64,000 nucleotides of DNA, taken from Micromonospora trifolii (GTDB lineage Bacteria; Actinomycetota; Actinomycetes; Mycobacteriales; Micromonosporaceae). Shown piece by piece: positions 43,073 through 51,039 of this stretch. The notes beneath the pieces are model-generated. The model saw nothing but the letters and a program-made list of their open reading frames with translations. It ran no database searches and was not told the origin of the DNA. Position 1 is the stretch's first letter. Each line of letters begins with the position of its first letter. The DNA is taken from positions 141,094 to 205,093 of the forward strand of contig NZ_JAKKFD010000017.1 of assembly GCF_022229005.1 (NCBI RefSeq), given 5' to 3'. Both the position numbers and the translations under genes were made by a program.

Positions 43073-43101
43073 GGCCGAGCCGTCCCCGGGACGGCTCGGC
43101 C
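43073..43101. terminator. Perfect 14-bp terminator palindrome
   Basis: GGCCGAGCCGTCCC at 43073-43086 pairs fully with 43088-43101, with a single central C, 15 bases after the stop codon of the sigma-factor partner gene. Confidence 0.75.
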
Positions 43102-43166
43102 GCGCCGCCACCACGTCGGCCTCTAGGATCGACAGCCTTGACGGCGAAGACGGCCTGCGGGAGCGC

Positions 43167-44387
43167 GTGGTGACGATCGAGGCAGAACGGCCAGCCGACC
43201 GGCTCGCCGACATCGCCGAGCGGGCCGAAGCCGTGCTCGTCGACTTCGACGGCCCGATCTGCCGCCTGTTCGGCAGCAGGGCCGCGCCGCGCGTTGCCGC
43301 CGACTTGCGTCAGCTGATCCTCAGCCGGGGCGTCGTCCTGCCCGACGAGCTGCGCGACGGGGACGACCCGTTGGAGCTGTTCCGCGCGACAGCTGTGCTC
43401 GCGCCCGAGCTGGTCGGTGTCGTCGGTGCGGCCCTGGCGGCGGCGGAGGTCGAGGCAGCGGCGTCCGCGGAGACCACGATCGGCGCCTTCGACCTGGTCG
43501 CCGCGTGCCTGGCGACCGGGCGTCCCCTTGCCATCGTCAGCAACAACTCCGCCGCAGCCATCGGCGCCTATCTCGAGCGCCGCGACCGGGCCCGCTACTT
43601 CGCCGCCGTCATCGGCCGAGGCGAGCATCCCGATCTGCTCAAGCCCAACCCGGTGCCGGTTGTGCAGGCCCTGCAAGCGCTGAAGGTCGCGCCCGACGCC
43701 GCTGTTCTGGTCGGTGACTCGATCACCGACATCGCCGCAGCCCGAGCCGCCGGTGTCGCCTGCGTCGGGTACGCCAACAAACCCGGCAAGGCCGAACGCC
43801 TCGCCGCCGCCGGTGCCGACGCGATCGTCACCGACATGACCGACCTGGCCGGCGTCCTCGCTCGTACGCGCAGGCCGGTCAGCCAACTGCCGTGGGTCGA
43901 CTCGGGCGGCGGGCCGCTCATCGTCGTGCCGACGACGGCGCTCGGCGAGTGGAAGGGCGCGTCGGACGACGACGATGACTCCTGGGGTGACTACTACCGG
44001 GCCTGCGACGTCGACGGATACGTGGGGGTGCTGGACGTCGGTGCCGACCAGGCGCTCGTTCTGGCCGACGAACCGGCTTCCACCACGTACCTCCCGGACC
44101 AGCGGATCTTCGTGCGGTGGCTCTACGCCGTCTCCGAGGCAGAGGTCGTCCGCCTCGTTCCCCGGGCGGTCGAGATCGCCGACTGGAAAGACGCGGGTAC
44201 GTGGACGACCAGCGGGCCAGCCGAGTTGTTCGACTCCGGCTACACCGGCGACGGGCTGGAGCACACCACCCACCTCACAGTGGACCTGGCTCGTGGCACG
44301 TACCTGATCCGCACCGCGGTCGTGCAACCCGACAGGAGGACGGCCCTGGTGCTGGTCCATTTGGTCGCGCAGACGCAGCCGGTCTGA
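43167..44387 (+). CDS. HAD hydrolase fused to an Imm21-type immunity domain
   Basis: A 406-aa two-domain protein. Residues 1-230 are a HAD phosphatase: AVLVDFDGPICRLFG (motif I, but with the second Asp replaced: DFDGP has Asp and Asp), AIVSNNSAAAI (motif II), LKPNP and VLVGDSITDIAAARAAGVACVGYANKPGK (motifs III/IV). From about residue 240, QLPWVDSGGGPLIVVP, ALGEWKGA, DDSWGDYYRACDVDGYVGVLDVGADQALVLADEPASTTYLP is a full Imm21 pattern, known from polymorphic-toxin immunity proteins. The two are in one frame without an internal stop. It may be a phosphatase protected or targeted by an immunity fold, or a chance fusion used for another task. Confidence 0.85.
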   Translation: MVTIEAERPADRLADIAERAEAVLVDFDGPICRLFGSRAAPRVAADLRQLILSRGVVLPDELRDGDDPLELFRATAVLAPELVGVVGAALAAAEVEAAASAETTIGAFDLVAACLATGRPLAIVSNNSAAAIGAYLERRDRARYFAAVIGRGEHPDLLKPNPVPVVQALQALKVAPDAAVLVGDSITDIAAARAAGVACVGYANKPGKAERLAAAGADAIVTDMTDLAGVLARTRRPVSQLPWVDSGGGPLIVVPTTALGEWKGASDDDDDSWGDYYRACDVDGYVGVLDVGADQALVLADEPASTTYLPDQRIFVRWLYAVSEAEVVRLVPRAVEIADWKDAGTWTTSGPAELFDSGYTGDGLEHTTHLTVDLARGTYLIRTAVVQPDRRTALVLVHLVAQTQPV

Positions 44388-44460
44388 GCGCCGCAGCCGA
44401 ACTTCTACCGCCTCGCTTGTCGGCCTGAGGGCCGTGAACGCGTCGAGAAGAGGACCGCGC

Positions 44461-44531
44461 CGATCTTGCAGCTTCTGTTGCCGACCTGAGTGGATATGCG
44501 CCGTTACGTCGGGACAGAAAGTGCAAGATCG
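44461..44531. repeat. MITE-like inverted repeat A (GATCTTGCA...TGCAAGATC)
   Basis: Arms 44461-44478 and 44514-44531 pair at 16 of 18 positions around CGATCTTGCA. The 35-base inside is unpaired. It lies between a stop on the plus strand and a stop on the minus strand, a typical site for dispersed intergenic elements. Confidence 0.65.
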
Positions 44532-44556
44532 CGGAGCGGGGTCAGGCTGGGCTCGG

Positions 44557-44627
44557 CGATCATGGAGTTGTGGTGCCTGGTTTGGCGTTCTGCGGGCGCT
44601 TTGTCGCCCACCACAACTCCTTGATCG
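44557..44627. repeat. MITE-like inverted repeat B (GGAGTTGTGGTG...CACCACAACTCC)
   Basis: Arms 44557-44575 and 44609-44627 pair at 18 of 19 positions around a 33-base core. It is unrelated in sequence to repeat A, 26 bp away; together they fill most of the 288-bp spacer between convergent genes, where no gene is seen. Confidence 0.65.
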
Positions 44628-44675
44628 GCGAGGCAGTACCGGTTGACGAACAGCCTAGAGCTGGCGCACGTCCAG

Positions 44676-45863
44676 TCAGGACGCGACCGTGCGGATCTCC
44701 GTTCGGTTGGGGACGACGCGGTGGCGGCGGACCGGGTACAGCACCGGGTGCGCGATGCTCCACGCGGCGCCCGCGCAGACGAACTCCTTGTACCGGGCTG
44801 CCAGCTTCCCGGTGAGCTGGGCCGGCCTGGCCCGGTCGTCGGCGGTCACGTACTGGATGATGCCGTCGCGGCGGCCGAGGCTGATGCACTGGTTGAAGTA
44901 GCGCAGCGGGGCCTTCGGGAACTTCGCCCGACCGGTCAGCCGGGCGGCGATGGCGTCGGCGGCCTGCCAGGCCATCGGAATGCCCGAGGCGCAGGACATC
45001 CGCAGTGGCTTGCCGCCCGGTCTTGCGGCGATCGCGGCGTCGCCCACCGCGTACACCTCGGGGTGTGAGACCGACCGCATGCTGGAGTCGACGATGATCT
45101 GCCCGGTGTCCGCGACCGCCAGGGTCGTGGCGGCGGCGATGGGGTGCACGGCGAAGCCGGTCGTCCACACCGTCACCTGGGCCGGGATCTCCCGACCGTC
45201 GCGGGTGACAGCACCGGCCGCCTCGACCCGCTCGATGTCGCTGTGCTCGTGCACTGTGATGCCGAGCCGGTCGCAGACGCCGCGCAGGTGCTGCTGCGCC
45301 TTGCCGTTGAGCCAGTCGCCGAGACCCCCGCGGGCGGCGAGTGCGACCTCGAGGTCCGGCCGGGTCTCGGCGATCTCGGTGACCGCTTCGAGGCCGGTGA
45401 GGCCACCGCCGACGACGAGCACTGTCCCGCCGGCCGCGAGGTGGGCGAGGCGGTCGCGCAACCGCAGCGCCGAGGGCCTGCCGGCGATGTCGTACGCGTG
45501 CTCGGCGACCCCGGGGACGCCGTGGTCGGCGGTGACGCTGCCGAGGGCGTAGACGAGCGTGTCGTACGCGATCTCGTCGGTGCCGTTGTCGTCGGCGAGC
45601 GCGACGGTCCGGCGATCGGTGTCGACGGCGGTGACCCGCGCCCGCAGAGGCTTGACGCCGGTGCCGGCGTAGACCTTGCTCAGTGGGCGTGGTGTGAGGT
45701 CCTGTCCGGTGGCGAGTTGGTGCATGCGGACCCGCTCGACGAAATCCGCGTCGGCGTTGACGAGGGTGATCTCGGTGTCGTCCGGGTGCAGCCGCTTGGC
45801 GAGGCGCCCGGCGGCCATGGCTCCGGCGTAACCCGCTCCGAGGACGACGATGCGGTGCTTCAT
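44676..45863 (-). CDS. NAD(P)/FAD-dependent oxidoreductase, type II NADH dehydrogenase-like
   Basis: A 395-aa pyridine nucleotide-disulfide oxidoreductase-fold protein. IVVLGAGYAGAMAAGRL at residues 5-21 binds FAD, VLVVGGGLTGLEAVTEIAE at 146-164 binds NAD(P)H, and VYAVGDAAIAA near 272 contacts the flavin. No redox-active Cys pair is present, and there is no evident C-terminal membrane anchor. This matches NDH-2 and related single-component dehydrogenases. The ATG follows AGGAGTG in the minus direction. It stands alone, with a membrane-protein gene divergent upstream. Confidence 0.85.
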   Translation of the reverse strand: MKHRIVVLGAGYAGAMAAGRLAKRLHPDDTEITLVNADADFVERVRMHQLATGQDLTPRPLSKVYAGTGVKPLRARVTAVDTDRRTVALADDNGTDEIAYDTLVYALGSVTADHGVPGVAEHAYDIAGRPSALRLRDRLAHLAAGGTVLVVGGGLTGLEAVTEIAETRPDLEVALAARGGLGDWLNGKAQQHLRGVCDRLGITVHEHSDIERVEAAGAVTRDGREIPAQVTVWTTGFAVHPIAAATTLAVADTGQIIVDSSMRSVSHPEVYAVGDAAIAARPGGKPLRMSCASGIPMAWQAADAIAARLTGRAKFPKAPLRYFNQCISLGRRDGIIQYVTADDRARPAQLTGKLAARYKEFVCAGAAWSIAHPVLYPVRRHRVVPNRTEIRTVAS

Positions 45864-46114
45864 GGTGGCACTCCTGTCTCGGTGGTGGTCGCTTCCTGAA
45901 CCGGACAGCGACGCGATTCCTGACAGGTCGCAGCTATGACCTGGGTCACCAGCTGTCGATCTGACTCGCCCGTGCGAGGGAGGCGCTCATGCGTGCGGGG
46001 GAGGCGCCGGGCGGTGGCAAGATCGCCGGGCGGAGCGATGTCCGCGCGGCGGCGAAACGGCAGGCTCAATCACGTCGAACACCCGACGTGAACGCCTCCC
46101 AAGGAGTCACCACA

Positions 46115-46702
46115 ATGCAGTTTCGCCCCGCATTCATCGCCGCCCCGGTCCTGGTCATGGGCTACGGCATCGTCCGTCTGATCGACGGCCTGGACGGTGT
46201 TCGCGGTCCCGGCCCGGCCTGGACCATCGGGCACCTCGCGTTCCTCGGCGCCCTCGTCGCGTTCATCTCGGTGTTCTGGCAGATGCGCGGCATGGCTGGC
46301 GGCCGGAACGTCGCGACGGTGAGCGCCACGGCCGGAACAGTCGGAGCACTGGCGCTGATCACCCAGTTCTCGATCGACCTCGTCGCCGGCTTCCTGGCCA
46401 GCGACAACTACGGCATGAGCATGGTCATCCACGACGTGCGGACCCTGCCCGGCATCTCGCAGCTGGCCTACGACTTCGGGCCCTACGCCTTCTATCTCGG
46501 CCAGCTCGCGCTGGTCGTCCTGCTCGCCGTGCAGCGCCGGGTCAAGCTGTGGACGCCGATCCTGGTGCTGGCCGACCTCGCCACGCCGTTCATCGACAAG
46601 GACCTGATCCCGCTGGGCTCGGCCCTGCTGCTGGTCTCCTTCCTTCCGTTGGCCCGGGGCGCCGCCGCCACCCCCACGCAGCCGGTGCCCGCCCTCGCCT
46701 GA
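46115..46702 (+). CDS. Four- to six-helix membrane protein of unknown function
   Basis: A 195-aa integral membrane protein with helices near residues 6-24, 36-55, 68-88, 118-135 and 150-180. The charged motif FWQMRGMAGGRN lies between helices 2 and 3. No conserved transport or enzyme motif is visible. AAGGAG precedes the ATG by 8 bases; upstream starts in the frame lack one. It lies 71 bp before a two-component system, which may control it. Confidence 0.75.
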   Translation: MQFRPAFIAAPVLVMGYGIVRLIDGLDGVRGPGPAWTIGHLAFLGALVAFISVFWQMRGMAGGRNVATVSATAGTVGALALITQFSIDLVAGFLASDNYGMSMVIHDVRTLPGISQLAYDFGPYAFYLGQLALVVLLAVQRRVKLWTPILVLADLATPFIDKDLIPLGSALLLVSFLPLARGAAATPTQPVPALA

Positions 46703-46773
46703 GCGGCGAGTCCCGCGCCGATCCCCCCACCACCGGGGGGATCGGGTGCCGATGGGGGAGGAGGTCAGGGGCT

Positions 46774-47910
46774 GTGAATACTGTCGCGATGTCGCTTGCC
46801 CGCCTCGTGCGCACCACCAATCCGTACGTGGTGGACGCGGCGATCACCGCGTTCGTCCTGGTCGCGGTGTCAGTGCCGTTCGTGCTTCCCGCACCGGGTG
46901 GCGAGCCAGGGCCGCTGGGCTACCTGCTGACCGCCGGTACGGCGATCCCGCTGATCTGGCGCCGACGGGTGCCGCTCACCGTCCTGCTGGTCGTGGCACT
47001 GGCCACTATCGCCGGCAAAGCAGCGGACGCTCCGGGGCAGCCACTCGCGTACGGCGGGCTGATCGCCCTCTACACGGTCGCCGCGCTCGGTGGTCGCCGG
47101 CAGCGCTGGTGGGCACTCGCCGCGACCTTCCCGGGGGTGGCCGCAGGGGTGGCGTTCAACACCAACGGCGTCAGCGAGTACTTCTACACCTTCCTGGTCT
47201 TCTTCACCGCGTACGTGCTGGGTCGGCTCGGCGCTGCCCGGCAGGAGCGCGCGACCGCCCTGGAGGACCGGGCCCTCCGGGCCGAACGTGAGCGCGAGTT
47301 CGAGGCCGACCGGGCCGCCGTCCGCGAGCGGGCCCGGATCGCCCGGGAGATGCACGACGTGCTGTCCCACGCGGTGAGCCTCATGATCGTGCAGGCCGAG
47401 GCCGGGCCGGTCGCGGTACGCACCGCACCGGACCGGGCCGAGGCGGCGTTCGACGCGATCGCCGCCGCCGGCCGGGACGCCATGGTGCAGCTGCGCGGCA
47501 TGCTCGGCCTGCTGCGCTCCGAGCCCGGGCCGCGCAGCCCACAGCCCACCCTGGCCCAACTGCGGTCGCTGATCGACGGTGTTCCGGTGGCCGGCCTGCG
47601 GGTGACCGGGGAGCCGCGCCCGGTGTCGGCCGACGTGGAGTTGGCCGCGTACCGGATCGTGCAGGAGGCCCTCACCAATGCGCTCAAGCACGCGGCGGCC
47701 AGCACTGTCGACGTACACCTCGGCTGGTCGCCCGATGCCCTCACTGTCACAGTGACCGACGACGGCGCGGGAACCGGCGGCCCGGGCGGCGGCCACGGTC
47801 TCGTCGGCATCCGGGAACGCGCGATCGCCTGCGGGGGTACGGCGAGGGCCGAACCGGCGGCAGGCGGACGCGGGTTCACCGTCGAGGCTCGGCTACCGTT
47901 CCCGGCGTGA
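46774..47910 (+). CDS. NarL-type sensor histidine kinase
   Basis: A 378-aa kinase. Five to six N-terminal membrane helices (residues about 18-150) with no large sensor domain, then ARIAREMHDVLSHAVSLMIVQAE near 186-208 holding the phospho-accepting His, and a HATPase domain with AYRIVQEALTNALKHAA (N box), TDDGAGTGG (G1) and GHGLVGIRERA (G2). The GTG start follows GGGGAGGAGG by 10 bases. The stop overlaps the response regulator by 4 bp. Likely senses a membrane or envelope signal. Confidence 0.9.
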   Translation: MNTVAMSLARLVRTTNPYVVDAAITAFVLVAVSVPFVLPAPGGEPGPLGYLLTAGTAIPLIWRRRVPLTVLLVVALATIAGKAADAPGQPLAYGGLIALYTVAALGGRRQRWWALAATFPGVAAGVAFNTNGVSEYFYTFLVFFTAYVLGRLGAARQERATALEDRALRAEREREFEADRAAVRERARIAREMHDVLSHAVSLMIVQAEAGPVAVRTAPDRAEAAFDAIAAAGRDAMVQLRGMLGLLRSEPGPRSPQPTLAQLRSLIDGVPVAGLRVTGEPRPVSADVELAAYRIVQEALTNALKHAAASTVDVHLGWSPDALTVTVTDDGAGTGGPGGGHGLVGIRERAIACGGTARAEPAAGGRGFTVEARLPFPA

Positions 47911-48581
47911 CGATTCGGGTGGTGATCGCAGACGACCAGGAGCTCGTCCGCAGCGGATTCTCCATGATCCTCGACGCCCAGCCGGACATAACAGTCGTCG
48001 CCGACGTCGGTGACGGAGCCGCGGCCGTGGCCGCCGTCCGGGAGCACCAGCCGGAGGTGACGCTCCTGGACATCCGCATGCCGACGATGGACGGCATCGA
48101 GGCCGCCCGCCGCATCTGCGCGGAGAGCGCCAGTCGGGTGATCATGCTGACCACCTTCGACCAGGACGACTACGTCTACGAGGCGCTCTACGCCGGCGCC
48201 AGCGGCTTCCTGCTCAAGGACGTACGCCGCGACGACCTCGTCCACGCCGTGCGGGTCGTTGCCGCCGGTGACTCGCTGCTGGCCCCGTCGGTGACCCGGC
48301 AGATCATCTCGGACATCACCGGCCGCCACCGGACCGGATCGCCCCGGTCGGCCACCACGCCCGACGCCCGCCTCGACGTGCTCACCACCCGCGAACGGGA
48401 GACCCTGCACCTGCTCGGCCGCGGCCTCGCCAACGCGGAGATCGCCAAGACCCTGGTGGTCAGCGAGCACACGGTGAAGACCCACGTCAGCAACGTGCTG
48501 ACCAAACTCGGCCTCCGCGACCGCACCCAGGCCGTGATCTGCGCCTACGAGACCGGCCTGATCACCGCCGGCGAGAACTGA
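47907..48581 (+). CDS. LuxR/NarL-family response regulator
   Basis: A 224-aa response regulator. Receiver domain 1-120: VVIADDQELVRSGF with acidic pocket, LLDIRMPTMDG (phospho-Asp near residue 53), MLTTFDQDDYV (Thr near 81) and FLLKDV (Lys near 103). The LuxR DNA-binding domain is LTTRERETLHLLGRGLANAEIAKTLVVSEHTVKTHVSNVLTKLGLRDR. It is coupled to the kinase by GTGA overlap. Confidence 0.95.
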   Translation: MTIRVVIADDQELVRSGFSMILDAQPDITVVADVGDGAAAVAAVREHQPEVTLLDIRMPTMDGIEAARRICAESASRVIMLTTFDQDDYVYEALYAGASGFLLKDVRRDDLVHAVRVVAAGDSLLAPSVTRQIISDITGRHRTGSPRSATTPDARLDVLTTRERETLHLLGRGLANAEIAKTLVVSEHTVKTHVSNVLTKLGLRDRTQAVICAYETGLITAGEN

Positions 48582-48597
48582 GCGGCTGCACCGCAGG

Positions 48598-49542
48598 TCA
48601 CCAGACGCGGAGGATGGGCTCCTCGTGCTCCGAGGCGGACCACTGCCGGGTGGCGCGGACGAGCTTGTCGGGGTTGACCTGGTTGTGGATGGCCGCGACA
48701 CCCTCGGGCGTCACCTCCATCGACATCACACCGATGACCCGGTCGTCGATCACGACCACCACCGCCGGAGCGCCGTTGGCGGTGGTGACGTACACGGCCG
48801 GGCTGCCACCGACCAGGTCCCGTTTGACGTCGGCGGGCCTGAACAGGCCACGCAGGAACTTCGCCACCGCCAGGGCGCCGACGATCGGCGCGGCCCGAGC
48901 CGGGATCTTGCCGCCACCGTCGGCGGTGCTCGTCGCATCGTCGGTCAGCAACTCCACCAGCCGCTGGATCTCGCCGTTGTTGGCCGCCGTGAGGAACTCC
49001 GCGACGATCTTCCGCGCGGCGGCCTGGTCGACCTCCGCGCGGGCCCGTTCGGCGCTGACGTGCTGCTTGGCACGCCGGTAGGTCTGCTGGCAGTTCGACT
49101 CGGTGACGCCGAGGATCTGGGCGATCTCGCCGTGCGCGTAGCCGAAGGCCTCCCGCAGCACGTACACCGCGCGTTCGTTGGGCGACAACCGCTCCAGCAG
49201 GGTGAGCACCGCCATCGAGACCGATTCGCGCTGCTCGGCGGTGTCGAGTGGGCCGAGCATCCGGTCCCCGGCGAGGACCGGCTCGGGCAGCCAGGTGCCC
49301 ACATAGGTCTCCCGCCGGGCCCGCGCCGAGGTCAGCTGGTTGAGGCACACGTTCGTGAGGACCTTCGTCAGCCACGCCTGGGGCGTCTGGACGTGCTCCC
49401 GGTCGGCGCTCTGCCAGCGCAGGAAGGTGTCCTGAACGGCGTCCTCCGCGTCGCTGGCCGAGCCCAGCAGGCGATAGGCGATCGCCTCCAGGCGGGCCCT
49501 GGAGTGCTCGAACACCTCGACCTCGTCCGGACGGAGCGGCAT
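48598..49542 (-). CDS. SigJ-type ECF sigma factor with SnoaL-like C-terminal domain
   Basis: A 314-aa ECF41-type sigma factor: region 2 (HSRARLEAIAYRLLGSASDAEDAVQDTFLRWQ), region 4 (LSPNERAVYVLREAFGYAHGEIAQILGVTESNCQQTYRRAKQ), then a SnoaL/NTF2-like domain from about residue 190 (VAEFLTAANNGEIQRLVELLTDDA) that in this family regulates the sigma factor itself. SigJ-like factors respond to oxidative stress and often sit near a redox enzyme; here none is adjacent, though the NDH-2-like gene is about 3 kb away. It is the closest convergent neighbour of the response-regulator gene. Confidence 0.9.
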   Translation of the reverse strand: MPLRPDEVEVFEHSRARLEAIAYRLLGSASDAEDAVQDTFLRWQSADREHVQTPQAWLTKVLTNVCLNQLTSARARRETYVGTWLPEPVLAGDRMLGPLDTAEQRESVSMAVLTLLERLSPNERAVYVLREAFGYAHGEIAQILGVTESNCQQTYRRAKQHVSAERARAEVDQAAARKIVAEFLTAANNGEIQRLVELLTDDATSTADGGGKIPARAAPIVGALAVAKFLRGLFRPADVKRDLVGGSPAVYVTTANGAPAVVVVIDDRVIGVMSMEVTPEGVAAIHNQVNPDKLVRATRQWSASEHEEPILRVW

Positions 49543-49575
49543 GACTAGACAGTATCCAGGCGCATGACGAACGGC

Positions 49576-50334
49576 TCAGGGTCGGCTCGTGCTCGGGCCG
49601 GAAACCCGGCTCGGCTCCCGCCGGCTCCTGTGGAAGATCAGCCCGGCCAGCAGCAGCACGAGCGCCAGCGGCACCAGCACGGGAGCAAGGGCCGCCCAGA
49701 TCGGCCACGCCGGCTCCGTCAACCCATTCGTCATCAGGCCCTGCCAGGTGAGGACGACGCCCGGGAGGAGGACGATCGTCACCAGCGTGAGAACCAGTCG
49801 GGGTGCGGGTGGACGTTGCCGACCCGCCAGCCAGAACAGCGCAGCCCCGGCCGCGGCACCCAGGACGGCGGTAATGAGGGTGACGGTGACGTAGCCGTCG
49901 GGCGCGGCCGGCGCGAACCTCAGGACCGACCCTCGGTCCATCTGAGTGAACGTGGCCGTCAGCCCGTCGCGTTCGGCCCGCCAGCCATCGCATGGCGTGC
50001 CCGCGACCCGATGACTGCCCTGCCAACCCAGTTCTGTGGCGTTGCGCCGTACCGACTCCGAGTGCGTGCAGTCGGAAGCCGCGTCGTAGTGGATTTCCAG
50101 GAACGGCGAGCCGAAGTCGTCAGGGGCCAGGACACCGTAGAGGTAGTTGTTCCCGGCGCTCGAGCCGAAGGTTGCGGTGCCGGGGAGCAACTCCGCGGCC
50201 ATGGTCTGTGCCTGGGCGGAGTTGACTGGCGCGGTGCCGCGACCGGCGTACCAGGAGCCGAGGCTCAGGCCGGCAGTGCCGAACAGTGCCGCGCCGAGCA
50301 GGACCATCGCGACCTGCCGTAGTCGATCTCTCAC
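49576..50334 (-). CDS. Membrane protein, paralogue of the 30586-31503 product
   Basis: A 252-aa protein with an N-terminal membrane anchor (QVAMVLLGAALFGTAGLSLGSW), an exported domain of about 110 residues with the same CDGWRAERDGLT motif and two cysteines (SDCTHSE and TPCDGW), and three C-terminal helices. The match to the protein 18 kb away covers the whole length, with the same helix pattern, so the two are duplicates. The start is the GTG 5 bases after AAGGGAT. The upstream HD-hydrolase gene is divergent. Function unknown. Confidence 0.7.
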   Translation of the reverse strand: MRDRLRQVAMVLLGAALFGTAGLSLGSWYAGRGTAPVNSAQAQTMAAELLPGTATFGSSAGNNYLYGVLAPDDFGSPFLEIHYDAASDCTHSESVRRNATELGWQGSHRVAGTPCDGWRAERDGLTATFTQMDRGSVLRFAPAAPDGYVTVTLITAVLGAAAGAALFWLAGRQRPPAPRLVLTLVTIVLLPGVVLTWQGLMTNGLTEPAWPIWAALAPVLVPLALVLLLAGLIFHRSRREPSRVSGPSTSRP

Positions 50335-50439
50335 CGGTGGATCCCTTCCGTGGTGTGGGGGAGCGTAGCCAAGGCGAACCAACTCTGGCTGCCCCCGCGA
50401 GAGGGACCGGGCGGGCGCGGTGGTCGTACCCTTGCCGCG

Positions 50440-51033
50440 GTGACGTCCGATTCGTTGCGCCGAGCCCTCACCGCACCCGCGGACCCGCCGCTACGGCCCC
50501 TGCCCGACCGGGTCGTCGCCCTGCTGGTGACACTGCACGCGCCGCCGCGCCTCGCCGCGCACCTGCGGGCCGTGCACGACGTCGCCGCACAGCTCACCGA
50601 CGCGATGGCGCACCGGTTCCCGCAACTCCCGTTCGACAGCGAGGCGGTGCTCTTCGGCGCCGCCACTCACGACATCGGCAAGGTCCGGCACCCGGAGGAG
50701 TTGTCCGGGCCCGGCTCCGCGCACGAGCCCGCCGGTTACGAGCTGCTGCTCCAGCACGGCGTCGCCGAATCGTCGGCCCGGTTCGCGCGCGACCACGCGT
50801 CCTGGCACCGGGACGGCATCGACGTCGACGACCTGCTGGTCAGCGTGGCCGACAAGGTGTGGAAGGGAAAGCGGGTAACCGACCTGGAAGAGCTGCTGGT
50901 GGACCGGCTGGCCGACGTCACCGGTCGCGAACGCTGGTCGGTCTTCCTCGACCTGGACGACATCCTCGACCAGATCGCCGTCGACGCGGACCGCCGACTC
51001 GCCTTCCAGGCAACCCATCCGGTGCGGGGCTGA
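50440..51033 (+). CDS. HD-domain phosphohydrolase
   Basis: A 197-aa protein with an HD hydrolase core: HLRAVHDVAAQL (first His), FGAATHDIGKVRHPEEL (the HD pair near residues 73-74), ARFARDHASWH and DLLVSVADKVWKG (later metal ligands). These proteins hydrolyse nucleotides or phosphomonoesters. The start GTG fits SD-poor leaders; the frame is open 90 bp further upstream, without support for a longer protein. It is 6 bp from the convergent exporter gene end, without a terminator hairpin between. Confidence 0.85.
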   Translation: MTSDSLRRALTAPADPPLRPLPDRVVALLVTLHAPPRLAAHLRAVHDVAAQLTDAMAHRFPQLPFDSEAVLFGAATHDIGKVRHPEELSGPGSAHEPAGYELLLQHGVAESSARFARDHASWHRDGIDVDDLLVSVADKVWKGKRVTDLEELLVDRLADVTGRERWSVFLDLDDILDQIAVDADRRLAFQATHPVRG

Positions 51034-51039
51034 CCGCGG

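Noticed and set aside
41595..44360. A 921-codon open frame on the minus strand across the sigma-factor partner and HAD-Imm21 genes
   Set aside because: Same reason: a high-GC antisense shadow with no family features; the plus-strand genes have coupled starts and clear motifs.
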